A stretch of 64,000 nt of DNA from Styela clava (taxonomy: Eukaryota; Chordata; Ascidiacea; Stolidobranchia; Styelidae), in NCBI RefSeq assembly GCF_964204865.1, contig NC_135250.1:27643395-27707394 (forward strand), given 5' to 3'. The notes beneath the pieces are model-generated. The model searched no databases and had not been told where the DNA came from. It was given only the letters and a program-made list of their open reading frames with translations. Of the stretch, positions 1-10,797 are shown in pieces (position 1 is the first letter of the stretch; each line of letters starts with the position of its first letter). Made by a program: the position numbers and the translations under genes.

Positions 1-135
1 ATAAAATTTTCCAAAATAGCAGGTAGTCCAGTCTTATTTCGTTGTAGATATCCGCTGTTTTTGAGTATCATCGTAATATAGAATATTCTTTGTTTCCGCG
101 TCTAGCATTGTGTAATAGTGCAAAATTAAAAATGC

Positions 136-154
136 GATATATATATATATATAT
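136..154. repeat. (AT)n microsatellite
   Basis: About nine uninterrupted AT units just upstream of exon-like segment A in the left duplication copy. Confidence 0.9.
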
Positions 155-198
155 GTTTTGATTGTTCTATTTTCGGGATTTTCTTTTTTTTCGTACAG

Positions 199-891
199 AA
201 AGACGAAGCGTTTTCCCAGTTACTCCCTGACTACTGCGTTTGCTACTGGGGGATGGCGCTGGGTGATCTCCAGGCGTAGGAGCCACCGAAGATATCGATT
301 CATTTGGGATCTAAGTGCAGAGAGGCGTGAGAGTGCGTGAGATTATATAGTTATATAAACCCCTAAATACTAAGCGTATGGTTACTAAATAATCAAAACT
401 AAATTTAAACCGAGACAAAATTAATGGCAATTAATGGTTCTCAATTTCCTTTTTCTTGCGGCCAAATTTCAGCGCCTAAAGTAATAATATGTCCTCAAAA
501 CCTTTGTTAAAATGCTCATAATATAAACAATACAGTAAAAGTGACAATGACCAACCAAACTTATCTTTATCCATCTTTTCAAGTTGAAATTTCGAACTTT
601 GGTTCAATTTCAGGCTTACTTTTTTTGGGACCTACTGCAGTCACATTGAAAAACTACAGGCCCATTAAAGAAAAAAACATCTTAAGAAACATTAAATCCA
701 GAAGGCCAAGCCCAAAGTTTAACTCCAATCTCTTCGTAATTGTTTCCGCAGATTGTAGAGCATAGATTGAATGAAATGTACAACGCATTTCATAATTAAA
801 CAAATTCAACGGATTTTATATTTTTTTTTCAGCTGATCAAGAGTTGGGAGATTCGATGGAAGTCCAGAATATGTTCGATGAAGCAACATAG
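199..891 (+). CDS. Two exon-like segments of an unidentified gene, left copy
   Basis: Exon-like segment A (199-332) follows TTTTCGTACAG and ends GAGA|GTGCGT. Segment B (833-891) follows a polypyrimidine tract and CAG, encodes DQELGDSMEVQNMFDEAT and ends TAG. Joining A to B keeps one open frame; A reads KTKRFPSYSLTT, then GGWRWVISRRR. The right copy keeps the same splice sites, phase and stop. I do not recognise the protein. Earlier exons would lie before the window. Neutral non-coding sequence around B is equally conserved between copies, so conservation does not prove coding. Confidence 0.3.
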
Positions 892-1167
892 GATGAGACA
901 TACAAAGAATAAAAAAGGAACTGGCATATATACAGAAAACAGATATTTTTAGTGTCAATAATATACTGGAAAATGAACTGTAATTTACTTACAAGCACGA
1001 TATATTTGACATAACTCATTTTGTTGTCGTATGTGATTATTTTGTTTCCAGAATATGTTGGATGTGCAGTGTAGGGTTTGATAAAGTGTTAGTGTTAAAA
1101 TACGTAAAAAAAAATTTAACATGCCTCGTGCACTAATAGTTGGCATATAAAGGTGTATTAAATGAAG

Positions 1168-1357
1168 TACCAGGTTAGGGTTAGGCCATAACTTTATTCT
1201 GATTTTGACTTATTTTTGTTCTATTATGAGTTCGAGAACTGTCTGTGTTCGCCAAGTGATTATACCCTCATAGGCTCAGTCCCTTTACACAACTTGATAT
1301 GAAGTAGGCGAACAAAACTAGCTACCTCGATAATGGTACACACACTTCAGGAGAACA
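1168..1357 (+). mobile_element. MITE family A, copy 1 (left end truncated)
   Basis: Starts in ACCAGGTTAGGGTTAGGCC and ends at the GGTACACACACTTCAGGAG side. The body shares CAGTCCCTTTACACAACTTG with the other copies. The right duplication copy reads straight across this site. Confidence 0.8.
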
Positions 1358-1830
1358 AAAAAAACACCAATCTAAATAAAATCTGACCAAGGTATGCCGT
1401 AAACTGACTGTACAACAAATTTTAACACTGTAACAGGCTTTATGAGCCACATGTAGGCTACATTGTTTACAATATTGTGAACAATATATTGTATATTCAG
1501 AAATCGGATAGCATATTCCTTACAGCAATTGGATGCTGCACTCGTTTTTTAATAGTGCCTGCGGCAAACTGAATACTACAAAAGGTCGTTTCAAATTTTG
1601 CAACAGAATTACATTGCCATTACGAGTTCAAATAATCAATTAATGTGCTGTGTAGTATTTCTTAGTTGGTAATCACCTAACCATCTTTCGTCACAGAAGT
1701 TGCTTGTATACTGAACTCGTTTTGTGAATTCAAACAAAAAATGGAAATATGATTAAACTACTGATTCCTTTCTAGTTGATTCACCACTGAGACTGAGCAA
1801 TAGAACAAAAAATTCACAACTCATATAAAA

Positions 1831-3371
1831 AAGTGCGATAATAAGTGGGAAGAACTTAATTGAAGATATATATCTGTGGTGGTGATATCAATTTGAGTCC
1901 TGAAATCTTGCGCTTCCAAACGTACACTTATGATTATAGAAACCTTTAGAGATCGATTAATGTTTAACCATTTCTAATTTTTTAGATCATTTCATAGTTG
2001 TCTGGGTTTATAGAAAATTATACGTTATGATTGAATTCTATTCAAATTCTTCAAATAACCATAAAAAAGTCTTTTTGTTAAGATCTTTCTGTGAATCTTG
2101 CGGAAGATCGGGAAACGATACCGCACATAGACACAATCTAATTTTTTCATAAAAACATACTTTGTTGAATGATTTATCTACTCGACCAACAGACATGAAT
2201 TTGATGCTTCTGCATAACCATAGTTTGAATACTCGTCGAGCGCGTATTATACTGGTTCAATATATTTTTATATTCCGGAGAGTTAAATTTTTCAATCCAA
2301 AATATCAAAATCATTTGTTTAAATGACAAAATAAAAATGACAGCATTTTTGGTATATATATATTGTATTTTGATTAACATTTAAATTTTAAAACTAATAT
2401 TACAATTACAAAATTGATGAAAAGGTTTTTGTTTATTACTCTAGTCAACAAATGTTATCATGCTGCATTAAATGGCACGATGTTTTGTCAAAACAAATAT
2501 TTTATACAAAGTTTCAATAAGAAACTAAGTCATTTGAACTGTCGCAAAAAGCATCATAAGTTATCAAAACAAACTCAAACGACTTGGCGAAACTATTTTG
2601 TTAGTTAAGATAGAAATTATCATTTATAATATATTTGACAAAATATTTTTTCTATTGTACACTATTGTTTTATACGTATAGAAAATGAATTTGTTAATGA
2701 ACAAATAAAATCATTAATCTTACCAGAAATGCATTACGTATACAAAAAAAAGATTTTGTGTTATCTATTGCATAAACTTTCCATGTTACTTTATTAAAAA
2801 ACGTAGAAAAACGAAAAATAGAATAAACGTATCAGTCAACTTTTATTTACGAATAATCAGAGTGTGAAAAATATATATTTGCAGAAAACAACAGTAAACA
2901 AATGACTTGCTAGTGTGTATATGACATCCGGTTCGAAAACAAACATTTAATTATTTAAAGGACTTCGATGCTCTGTAAGAGTTTCCTAATCGAAGTTGTG
3001 TAATATCATTCCAATCACCAATCAATGCCGAATCATTGGACCTCGATTTTATTTAAAGTTTGAACTATAATAAAGTCAAAAACCATAAACTTTTATAACT
3101 GTGGACTAATATTTGATTCAAATAAAATGAGAACACTACATTGTGTGGACTCAACTCTCATATATCTTATCTAAAAAAGCAAATAAAAGTTTCCAAAAAA
3201 TATCCCAAACATGTTTCTGGCAATAATTGACTAACTCATAAATTAAACAACGAACAAAAATAAAATATCTAAGATCGAATCCTAAATATAGTTGTCACTG
3301 TTAACTGTTTACTGAAGGTTTCGGATTATTTACAAACTTCAGTTTTCAGTAACAATATCATCAAGGATTCT
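1831..3371. other. Intergenic, no gene seen
   Basis: AT-rich sequence between the left duplication copy and the end of the CUB-like receptor CDS. The part above 3,040 is probably receptor 3' UTR. Short open frames here have no family likeness. Confidence 0.6.
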
Positions 3372-3408
3372 TCAGTGAAAGATTTGAACGGCATATTCTC
3401 CCGTGATC
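3372..3408 (-). CDS. CUB-like receptor exon 8 (last coding exon)
   Basis: The acceptor is TTTTTATGCAG|G, only 80 bases of intron after exon 7. It encodes ITGEYAVQIFH and a TGA stop. An AATAAA on the minus strand (3048-3053) lies about 320 bases downstream and could be the polyadenylation signal. Confidence 0.7.
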
Positions 3409-6400
3409 CTGCATAAAAATAAATAAAATAAAATAAAGAAAATTTGAATTTACTGTAATAAATGGGAACGAGGTAATGGTGTTCTTACTTTTCTGATTGA
3501 AAAATTTCCTCGAGTTCTCCAATCTTCTCTTCAAATGTAGTATCCAATTCCTCAATTTCTTCGTAAATATTTTCAGATGATACATCTGACCAACGTTGTG
3601 ACCTTGGTAAATCCATCGTTGGAAGACTAGGCAGACGACGAAGTAAAAATTTATTTGTGTCAGATCGTTGGTTCTGATCGCTAAAAAATAAAAAAATTGT
3701 GAATCATTTTTTCGGAATGATCAACATTATTTGTCTGTTGCAAAACATTTATATGTTGAATTAAATTGTTACATTCAATCATGTCTGTTTTCATAACTGA
3801 ATAAACAACACATTCTAACAATTTGATATCTCATCGTTACAAAATTGCATACAAAAATATCGTGTTCTTATTTTCGAATATGCAAATTTGATATAAAACA
3901 CATTAAATAAAACCGATAAAAAAAAATTAAATTAATTGTAAAAAAATTATTACTGAAACTTTTTTGGGCTCGGAACAACTGAATGAAAATATTGATTTTG
4001 TAATGTGTGACAAAAAATATGCCTACCATTCAGAAGTTGTTGGAGCAGATGTTGTAGAATTATCGTTGCATGGGGTGTTTTCACGTTCGACATTTGCATT
4101 TACTGATTCAGAAATATGTTGTTGCCTGCTGTCGTTTTCTTCCTCATCCTCATTTTGAATGATTGATACAATCACAAGGATAAAGAGAAAACCCAAAATA
4201 CTAACAATGGTAATGAAAGTTACATCACGGTTTGTCAGGGCGTGATATTGATAATCTGTTGAATGAATCAAAATATTTAATAAAATATTTTGTTGAATTC
4301 ATAAAAATATTACAGCTATAACTTGCTCAAAATTGTTCTAGCATAATCAGTTTAATAATTATTTGTTCGTAATTTTATATTTAATTTTTTGTCTGACAAA
4401 ATCAAACAAGTCATTCTTTTTCATATATTATGCTACGATTTTTGTGTTAATATTGTTTGAGAAAATTCATAAAAATAACTGTAATATATTTGCGTATTCG
4501 GTATCATTAAAATTACATTTGAGCCAAACCTAAAGTCACATATTCCAATCTGAATTGCATTATAGATGGCTCGCACATGTATTTCAGATATATTTTGGTA
4601 GTGTCCACTTTTCGAGTAACACAATTTGTATTATTAAATTCCCCGTCATGAGACATGTAGTATATCATACACACATATTTTGCGTTCGAGCTGAAGTTGA
4701 TATTTTTGTTATAGCCTTCTAAAAATATAAAGTTTTGAAGGTATGATAAAAAAAACAATTACATTTTTTATGTTAAGACCTTGAATAATTTTTTTGAGTT
4801 AAAACATTTTTAAGACAGTAAACATAAAAATAATATTCTTAGTTTTTATATTTTCTGATCGAAGATGACAAGGGTTTTTAAATTGGAGAAATAATACAAA
4901 ATTATAATAATAATAAAGATGTGTTATTGCTTTAAATTTATGAAATTTAAGTATTCACTCAAAATTTGATGGTTTGGTTTCAAATCAACAAAATGTTAGT
5001 ATAAAATACACCATACCTGTTGTTTCAATCCACAGCATTTCTCTGTCGTTTGCACTTGTAGTTCCAGTAAAATTGAGAATTAATGTTTTTCCTGTATTCT
5101 CTTGATAATAATCAGAAGACATATCAAACCTCCAAGAACATACTCTTTGACCACATTCCGATTTGTTGTTAGGACTTTGAATTGTTCCATTGTAATTGAC
5201 AATCCTTTTATCATTGCATGTGTTCTCTTATATATAAAAGTTAGATAGAAAATATCAAAATATGTAAAGTGTGAAATAAAAATATGAGGTATCTCATTTC
5301 AAGATATTAAAATGAGAAAAATTTATTTCAATTTGTATGCGGAGCTCGTTATAGTGCTACACCAGACATTGGCAAATTAGGGACGGGGGCCAAATCCGGC
5401 CCGTTAGAGGATTCGATATGGCACGGCTGATGCTGCCACAACAAAACTGAAACCAAGATTTTATTTTTTAGCTAAAAATAGCTTAATGAATTTGTTGAGA
5501 TTGCGGTTAAATTTAGTTTTGGCACGAGGCTTAATGTTTTCCACCTTTGCTTTGTAACACTGTAAATATTGTTCATGAAATGTAAATTTTTACGTCACAC
5601 AAACATGGCCCGCCATACTGGCCCCTGGTTTAAATACCTTGCTCACCCTTGTGCTACATCAACAATCAATATAGATGAACACATTTTAAGTATCCGAATA
5701 TAAAGAGCAAAATCAAGAAGATTAAGACTTTTAAATATTTATCCAAGATCAAATTACATACCACAAGGATAAAAAGCATAGTCCATAGTAAATTGGAATC
5801 TGCTTGACTCGCATTTAAATTTGAGTATGACGTCATCTTGTACTTGACGAGTCTTGCATTGTAAAGTTTTTATTTCATCCAAACAATTATCAGAGATGTA
5901 GTAGGACAAGCATACAGTGGATGTTGATACCAAATCGATTTTTTGGTAACTCAGTCCTAAATTCAAAATTTTTGTTTTGTGTATATAAGAATAAAAATAG
6001 AAATTGTATGTTTTTGGAAATATTCAGCGTTTAGCATATTATGTGTAATCAACTGTTTTACTTTGTTTTGTTAACTAGTGTGACTGTTATTCATATTTTT
6101 GGTACCTTCTCCTTCAATCCAGAGTAAATCATCATTCTTGACACCAGAAATTGTCGAAACATTCAATACAAGTAAGTTATCATTTATGTTATAATATCCA
6201 TCTTTTTTCAACTTAAATCTCCATGAACATATTTTGTCTTTGCATTCATTCTGGTTTGAAGGGCTGATTATTGTTCCTGATACATGATTGATGTAACTAC
6301 CATCTGCGCACGTACTAGCTGTTGAATACGATATCAAACCTGAAATAATAGTTTTATTACCAACAATCAGTAACCATCAAAATACGTTATTAAAATGCTA

Positions 6401-6931
6401 GACAATAGTCATTAGCTTAGTATTAGTAAGTGATCAACAATAGTGCAATAGCTTAGCATTTATTTCCTTATAACCTTGTTATAAATTATGATAGCGAGCT
6501 ATTTGTCATTCAATTACTAAATTGTGAAGAAAAGTTAACAACACTTTGTGCATAAACAGATAAAAGTCAAAGATAAACAATGGACCAATAATTGAATAAC
6601 TGTTTTACTCTTTATTAGGTAAGATGGCATTTCCAGGCGCATAATAGTTTTCATGCTTTCCAACATGAACTTTAAATTCATTTATTTTAAGTATTTTGTT
6701 GTTAAGTTGAAAAAAATATTACTTTATGGTCATGCGTCAAGCAAACTGAATTTCAAACATAATAGATACATATGATTTTGTTGTAATAAAATTTTTATTC
6801 AAGTTTCACATTGTAGTTTCGAGATTTTATAAATACAAGTAAGTAGTTTAATTAATTGTATTGTATGGAAATTGCATTTACTGTACTTACTTACCAAAGA
6901 ACAAGAGAAGAAATCCAATTTTAGAGTACAT
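3372..6931 (-). CDS. Single-pass membrane protein with two tandem CUB-like modules (8 exons)
   Basis: Spliced CDS from eight exons on the minus strand: 6895-6931, 6106-6339, 5762-5956, 5017-5226, 4530-4718, 4027-4255, 3489-3680 and 3372-3408. All introns are GT-AG and the frame holds throughout, giving 440 residues. Residues 1-20 form a hydrophobic signal peptide. Residues about 23-155 and 159-289 are two homologous modules, each encoded by two exons. Each has an SP.N...C....CSWRF core, then a D..LWIE strand and a final F.L/M.Y strand, a pattern like the CUB fold. Residues 300-321 are a hydrophobic membrane helix. The cytoplasmic tail is acidic (EDEEEND) and carries YEEI at 404-407. The start at 6931 is preferred because it places the signal peptide at the N-terminus; an in-frame ATG at 6958 would add nine residues. 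The first five introns are all phase 1, typical of shuffled extracellular modules. A cell-surface receptor or adhesion role is inferred; the ligand is unknown and I do not recognise a named orthologue. The CUB assignment rests on pattern only. Confidence 0.82.
3489..3680 (-). CDS. CUB-like receptor exon 7 (cytoplasmic tail with YEEI)
   Basis: The acceptor is TATTTTTTAG|C and the donor GAAAA|GTAAGA. It encodes a basic patch (FLLRRLPSLP) and then an acidic helix with ENIYEEIEELD. YEEI with the tyrosine phosphorylated is the classical Src-family SH2 ligand; use as such here is inference. Confidence 0.8.
4027..4255 (-). CDS. CUB-like receptor exon 6 (transmembrane segment)
   Basis: The acceptor is TTCAACAG|AT and the donor GAATG|GTAGGC. 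It encodes a 22-residue hydrophobic helix (residues 300-321) followed by an acidic and then Ser/Thr-rich cytoplasmic stretch. It ends in phase 2. Confidence 0.85.
4530..4718 (-). CDS. CUB-like receptor exon 5 (module 2, second half)
   Basis: The acceptor is ATTTTTAG|AA and the donor TTAG|GTTTGG, phase 1 on both sides. It is the paralogue of exon 3, ending MQFRLEYVTLG. Reading past the donor would add only five residues before a stop. Confidence 0.83.
5017..5226 (-). CDS. CUB-like receptor exon 4 (module 2, first half)
   Basis: The acceptor is TATAAG|AG and the donor ACAG|GTATGG, phase 1 on both sides. It is a clear paralogue of exon 2 (GTIQSPNN, CSWRF, REMLWIETT), with NFT and NKS sequons. 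Confidence 0.85.
5362..5620 (-). mobile_element. Repeat family B, copy 1, in CUB-like receptor intron 3
   Basis: Contains CCAAATCCGGCCCG and GCTGCCACAACAAAACTGAA, the complement of the other two copies. It makes up about half of the intron. Confidence 0.78.
5762..5956 (-). CDS. CUB-like receptor exon 3 (module 1, second half)
   Basis: The acceptor is AATTTAG|GA and the donor TGTG|GTATGT, phase 1 on both sides. It encodes four cysteines in the middle and the closing strand FQFTMDYAFYPCG, equivalent to the end of exon 5. Confidence 0.85.
6106..6339 (-). CDS. CUB-like receptor exon 2 (module 1, first half)
   Basis: The acceptor is TTATTTCAG|GT and the donor GAAG|GTACCA, phase 1 on both sides. 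It encodes residues 13-91 with four Cys-like positions including C.DKICSWRF and the strand DDLLWIEGEG. Confidence 0.85.
6895..6931 (-). CDS. CUB-like receptor exon 1 (signal peptide)
   Basis: Encodes the start methionine and hydrophobic stretch IGFLLLFF. The donor is TTTG|GTAAGT and the exon ends in phase 1. A short upstream in-frame ATG at 6956-6958 is possible. Confidence 0.75.
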
Positions 6932-7059
6932 CTTGTCAATATCATCAACAACGCTCATGTAAAATACAAACAAAAAATATTTTTATCTAATAAAGACAAT
7001 GTTAGTAAGGTCACCCATCACAGTTGACGCTTTGATTCAAACGATTCGCAAACCACCCT

Positions 7060-7072
7060 TGTACTTATAGGG
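7060..7072 (-). promoter_or_regulatory. Possible TATA box of the CUB-like receptor gene
   Basis: On the minus strand CCCTATAAGTAC lies about 130 bases upstream of the likely start codon. It is a TATA-like match in an AT-rich region, so weak evidence. Confidence 0.2.
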
Positions 7073-7808
7073 AAAGAATAAAACAGCGCATATATAAAGA
7101 AATGTCCTTTTTGCTATAGAATTCGTATATACGCTTTGAATGACGCTTTAGCACATTGAAATATTATGAAACAAAATGTCAATGCAAGACGATGAAACTT
7201 ATTTTACATCCGTTGCTCCATTTATCAATAGAACAAAAACTGCTGAAGCTATTTTTTTTACTAGTAATATACCCATAAGACAAATATATATTCATTTGTA
7301 ATAGAACTGCTACTTTGACGCATATCGGGAATGAAAGTACTCGCATTATGAATGTTTGCCATACATTAGATTTTGCATAAAAACAAACGGTCAATTCTAC
7401 AGAAATAGTTTTCAATTTTTCCTAAATCCTAAAGCGCTGTATTGCATAAACAGCTCAGTTATAAAATAAATGCAATAAAATAATTTGATACGCACTCAAA
7501 AGTAGGCTCACTCGTCCTTTCACAATATAAATTGCCTTTGTGTGAACCGGGACATATAGATTTTTCTCATTATAGCAAAACATGATAGTTTCTAATTCTA
7601 ATATGTTGTAGATCCTTCATCGCTGTAAATTGAAACATGGACACATTTAGATATTTGACTTTAATAAAACTTTTTTTAGAAGTGCAATTACCACCTCGTC
7701 AAATCTCATTTGCATTGAGCGAGGCGCAGTCGCGGATATTTGTTCAGGTGCATTTGATTGCTAGAATGGAAAAAATCCCAGCAAAAACAACAATTATATA
7801 TGCTACAT

Positions 7809-8434
7809 CAGCGTTTCCCAAACTTTTTCGGCCACGAAACACTTACACTTTTTATCTCGCCTCGCGGAACACCAAAAAAATGAAAGGTAAAATTAATAAA
7901 GAAACAAGTGTAATGTAGCGGATCCCAATGGGTTCGCCGTGGCGAGTGGCCAAATGCGCCGCGAAAACTAACAGAATTGTATTAATCATACCTATAAAAT
8001 ATGATTGAATATTTTTTACGTATTGCATTTATTATAAATGTTTTATTGTTTCTAAATTTGAATGTCGTGTATATGAATGTATAAATTCCTTTCACCTTTG
8101 TATGTCGAATTTAGCGAACATGAGTAATTTTTTCAGCCTTTCAAACTAAAACCAGACAGAGATGGCCTTTATTCTTTATGTCTATACTTGTTTGCCTATA
8201 GCAAAACCAAAAGAATTGCTGCAAACTTGATAATGAACTTAACAGTCAATAAACTAGGCCGGCGGTTAACGAAAGTGACACTACCCTAACATAGTTTGTC
8301 CGCTTTAGGCCGACGGTGACGCGATGTTGGGAGACAACTTCAAGATGCCTTGATCGCCATGGCGACAAATTTATGAATTTTTTTTTCACGGAACACTCGG
8401 AAGACGCTTGCGAAAGACAGTTTGGAAAACGCTG
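7809..8434. mobile_element. hAT-like non-autonomous element with perfect 8-bp duplication
   Basis: The ends CAGCGTTTCCCAAACT and AGTTTGGAAAACGCTG are inverted repeats. TGCTACAT flanks both sides exactly (801-808 in the left flank, 8,435-8,442 in the right). It is 626 bases long, GC-richer than its surroundings, with no transposase. Confidence 0.9.
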
Positions 8435-10070
8435 TGCTACATAAATGAACATAGATATCCATAAATATTATATTCATTTGTAATCCCTAGAACTTTAGGT
8501 TTGCCTTCAGTGAAGTGAACCCACTATGCAAAAATATAGGAACGTCGTATTCAATACCCTCAGTTGTCTGAAATTCAATATCTCATGTTTGCCTTTGTTG
8601 TCGTATTGAGCTAAACTGATTGAAATCTTGTGCCTGGCCGTATTTAGTAAGCAGAAACTAAAAAACGGTGTGGCTTAAAACATTAGATATTCATTATTTT
8701 ATAAGAAAGACTTTTTGTTAATCTCTACAAACTGTACGATTTTAAATTTATTTGTCTTATGCCTGACTGTATTTACTAAGCAAAAACAGATAAATGCTGT
8801 GGATTAAAAACATCAGCTATTCGGCAATTTATACTGAAGAATTTTGTATGTTTTTCTACCGAACGTTAAAAATTTTACATGAATACGTCTTAGTAGCTCC
8901 TGACACTAATTTTGCGCATACATCAGAGTTCTTTATTTCTGCTCAATTAATCTGGACCCTGTTCAAATTATAAAAAAAAAACGGTTTGAAAATGAGATAC
9001 ACGTTAAATACAACCCACTTTTGATACTTTTTGTATAAACAGTTTGGAAATTTTAGAATCGTTGCAGGTAAAGTACACAAATGAGGTAGCCATATTTCAT
9101 GCCCTGATGACGAGAAACTCGTACATTTCTTGTTTGCATAACCATATCAAAAGTGTAACAAATAAACTACCAATACAAACAAGAATTTGAACACGGAATT
9201 ATTATATTCCAAATATTAAATTCGTCAAATAATATTTGCGTTATCACACTTGATATTCAGGAGTTTGGTCATGACAACATTGTAAGCTGTTATATTTATT
9301 TTAGGAATCTGTTGGTTCAGCTTCTATGTGGGAATTTCCAATAAACGAAAATATAGCAATGGATTTTGCTCATATGTTCTAAATAGCATTGCCCAATGTA
9401 ACACATTCGCAAAGTGTTATTTCAAAAACACTCTTACACTCTTCCTGTTTCGATGCCACAGTCACATTGTTTGCTATGTACTTACATTCATTCAATACTG
9501 ATGCGTGTTACAATTTGCGAAAACTGCCAACACTGTAAAAAATATCAAGATTCATGTTTTTGTTTTTATATGTTATCTCCTACTTATAGACATTTCATTG
9601 AATTACTCAAAATTATACTAAATAAATACATTCAAATAGAGAATTAGATACGTTGTTATCATGGGTTTTCGTTAAAAGGTGGCTTTTTATATCAAAATGC
9701 TTACAGTAACGCACGCTTTTCAGAGTTATCTGATTTAAAATGTATTTTATGGACGTTTTATTACCTTGAGTTTATGTAATAAAAATAATAAGTAATTGAG
9801 CTCTGCATCTAACATCATTCGACCAGTGACTGGCAAAAATCTGGATTCAAACTGAAAAAGTGCGAATAGACGCATGTAGTAGCACTATCACATGCATTGC
9901 ATTTTCAAAAGTCTTGAAAATGATTTATCTTCATAACAAGCGCAAAATAATAACCTACATGTAGTTAAATATACCATATGCAATAGACCAATTGACATTA
10001 CTATATGTATAGTACGAATGTAATATGTATTTTTGGGTATATTTTAATCAGGAGCCATTGATTTCTTCAT

Positions 10071-10310
10071 CTAGACTGGCAGGCCATGTAAGTATGACGT
10101 AAAGAATTTTATTTATGAACGATGATTACAGAATTACAAAAGCAACAGTGGAAAACAACAAACCCTGCGCGAAAACTAAATTTAGCCACAATCTCAACAA
10201 ATTCCTTGAGATATTTTTAATTAAAACACCAAAATTTGGTTTCAGTTTGGTTGTGGCAGCATTGGGCGGGCCAGATTGAATTACCTAGCGGGCCGTACTT
10301 TGCCCATGTC
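10071..10310 (+). mobile_element. Repeat family B, copy 2
   Basis: Shares GGCAGGCCAT, CAATCTCAACAAATTCCTTG and GGTTGTGGCAGCAT with copy 3. It ends in GCCCATGTC. GGCCCG-type subterminal sequence suggests a hAT MITE. Confidence 0.8.
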
Positions 10311-10319
10311 TGCCCTATA

Positions 10320-10575
10320 CTAATATCTTCAAGAAGATCCTAGGCTATGGTGCGGAAGATCTCATGCTATAATACTATCTTTAGGAAGATCTCAAGCTAT
10401 ATTACTCGATTTAGTTAGATCTCGTGCTATACTACTCGCCTTCATTAGATATGCTATACTACTCGTTTGGTAGATCTCGCTCTACAGCGTGGTAGATCTC
10501 ACGCTATAGTGTGGTAAACCACATCCCGAGCTTAAGCTATGGCGTGGCAGAGCACAAGCTATATTACTACATTAA
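10320..10575. repeat. Degenerate tandem array, unit about 22-30 bp
   Basis: AGATCTC..GCTATA.TACT recurs about eight times with GCTAT at 344, 366, 396, 426 and 454 of the 10-kb block and later variants. A further weak stretch with CTCACG and ACTACT follows at 10,855-10,930 after the MITE. Confidence 0.75.
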
Positions 10576-10797
10576 GGCCACTCATGAAGTGTGAGTTCAA
10601 ATATGGAGGTAAAAAATTTTGTATTTCTATTTTACATCAATTTGTGTAAAAAGACTGGAATCTGTGGACGGAGGACAGCGAGATATATACTTGGCTATCA
10701 CTGACTGTCCCCGAGCTCGTAATTAGAACTAAAACAATAGAAAGTGGAACAAGATTATGGCCTCACCCTATTCTGGTACACATACTTCGGGAATACC
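10576..10797 (-). mobile_element. MITE family A, copy 2
   Basis: Inverted copy with ATATGGAGGT near its start and CTGGTACACATACTTCGG near its end. The left terminus is degraded and no target duplication is clear. Confidence 0.75.

Larger units (their letters stand above)
1..1830 (+). repeat. Left copy of a direct segmental duplication
   Basis: Sequence from the window edge to about 1,830 matches 13,640-15,365 in the same orientation. Examples are the shared stretch GAAGTCCAGAATATGTT (859-875 and 14,513-14,529), the run AACAGATATTTTTAGTGTCA and the stretch around TGTAGGCTACATTGTTTACA. Small indels separate the copies. A MITE at about 1,168-1,357 is present only in this copy. Confidence 0.85.

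Noticed and set aside
199..280. Alternative frame of exon-like segment A reading toward MALGDLQA and a stop
   Set aside because: The right duplication copy has an internal stop in this frame, whereas the frame used above is open in both.
1171..1185. GGTTAGGGTTAGG as telomere-like repeat
   Set aside because: It is the conserved left part of MITE family A and appears only as one and a half units in each copy.
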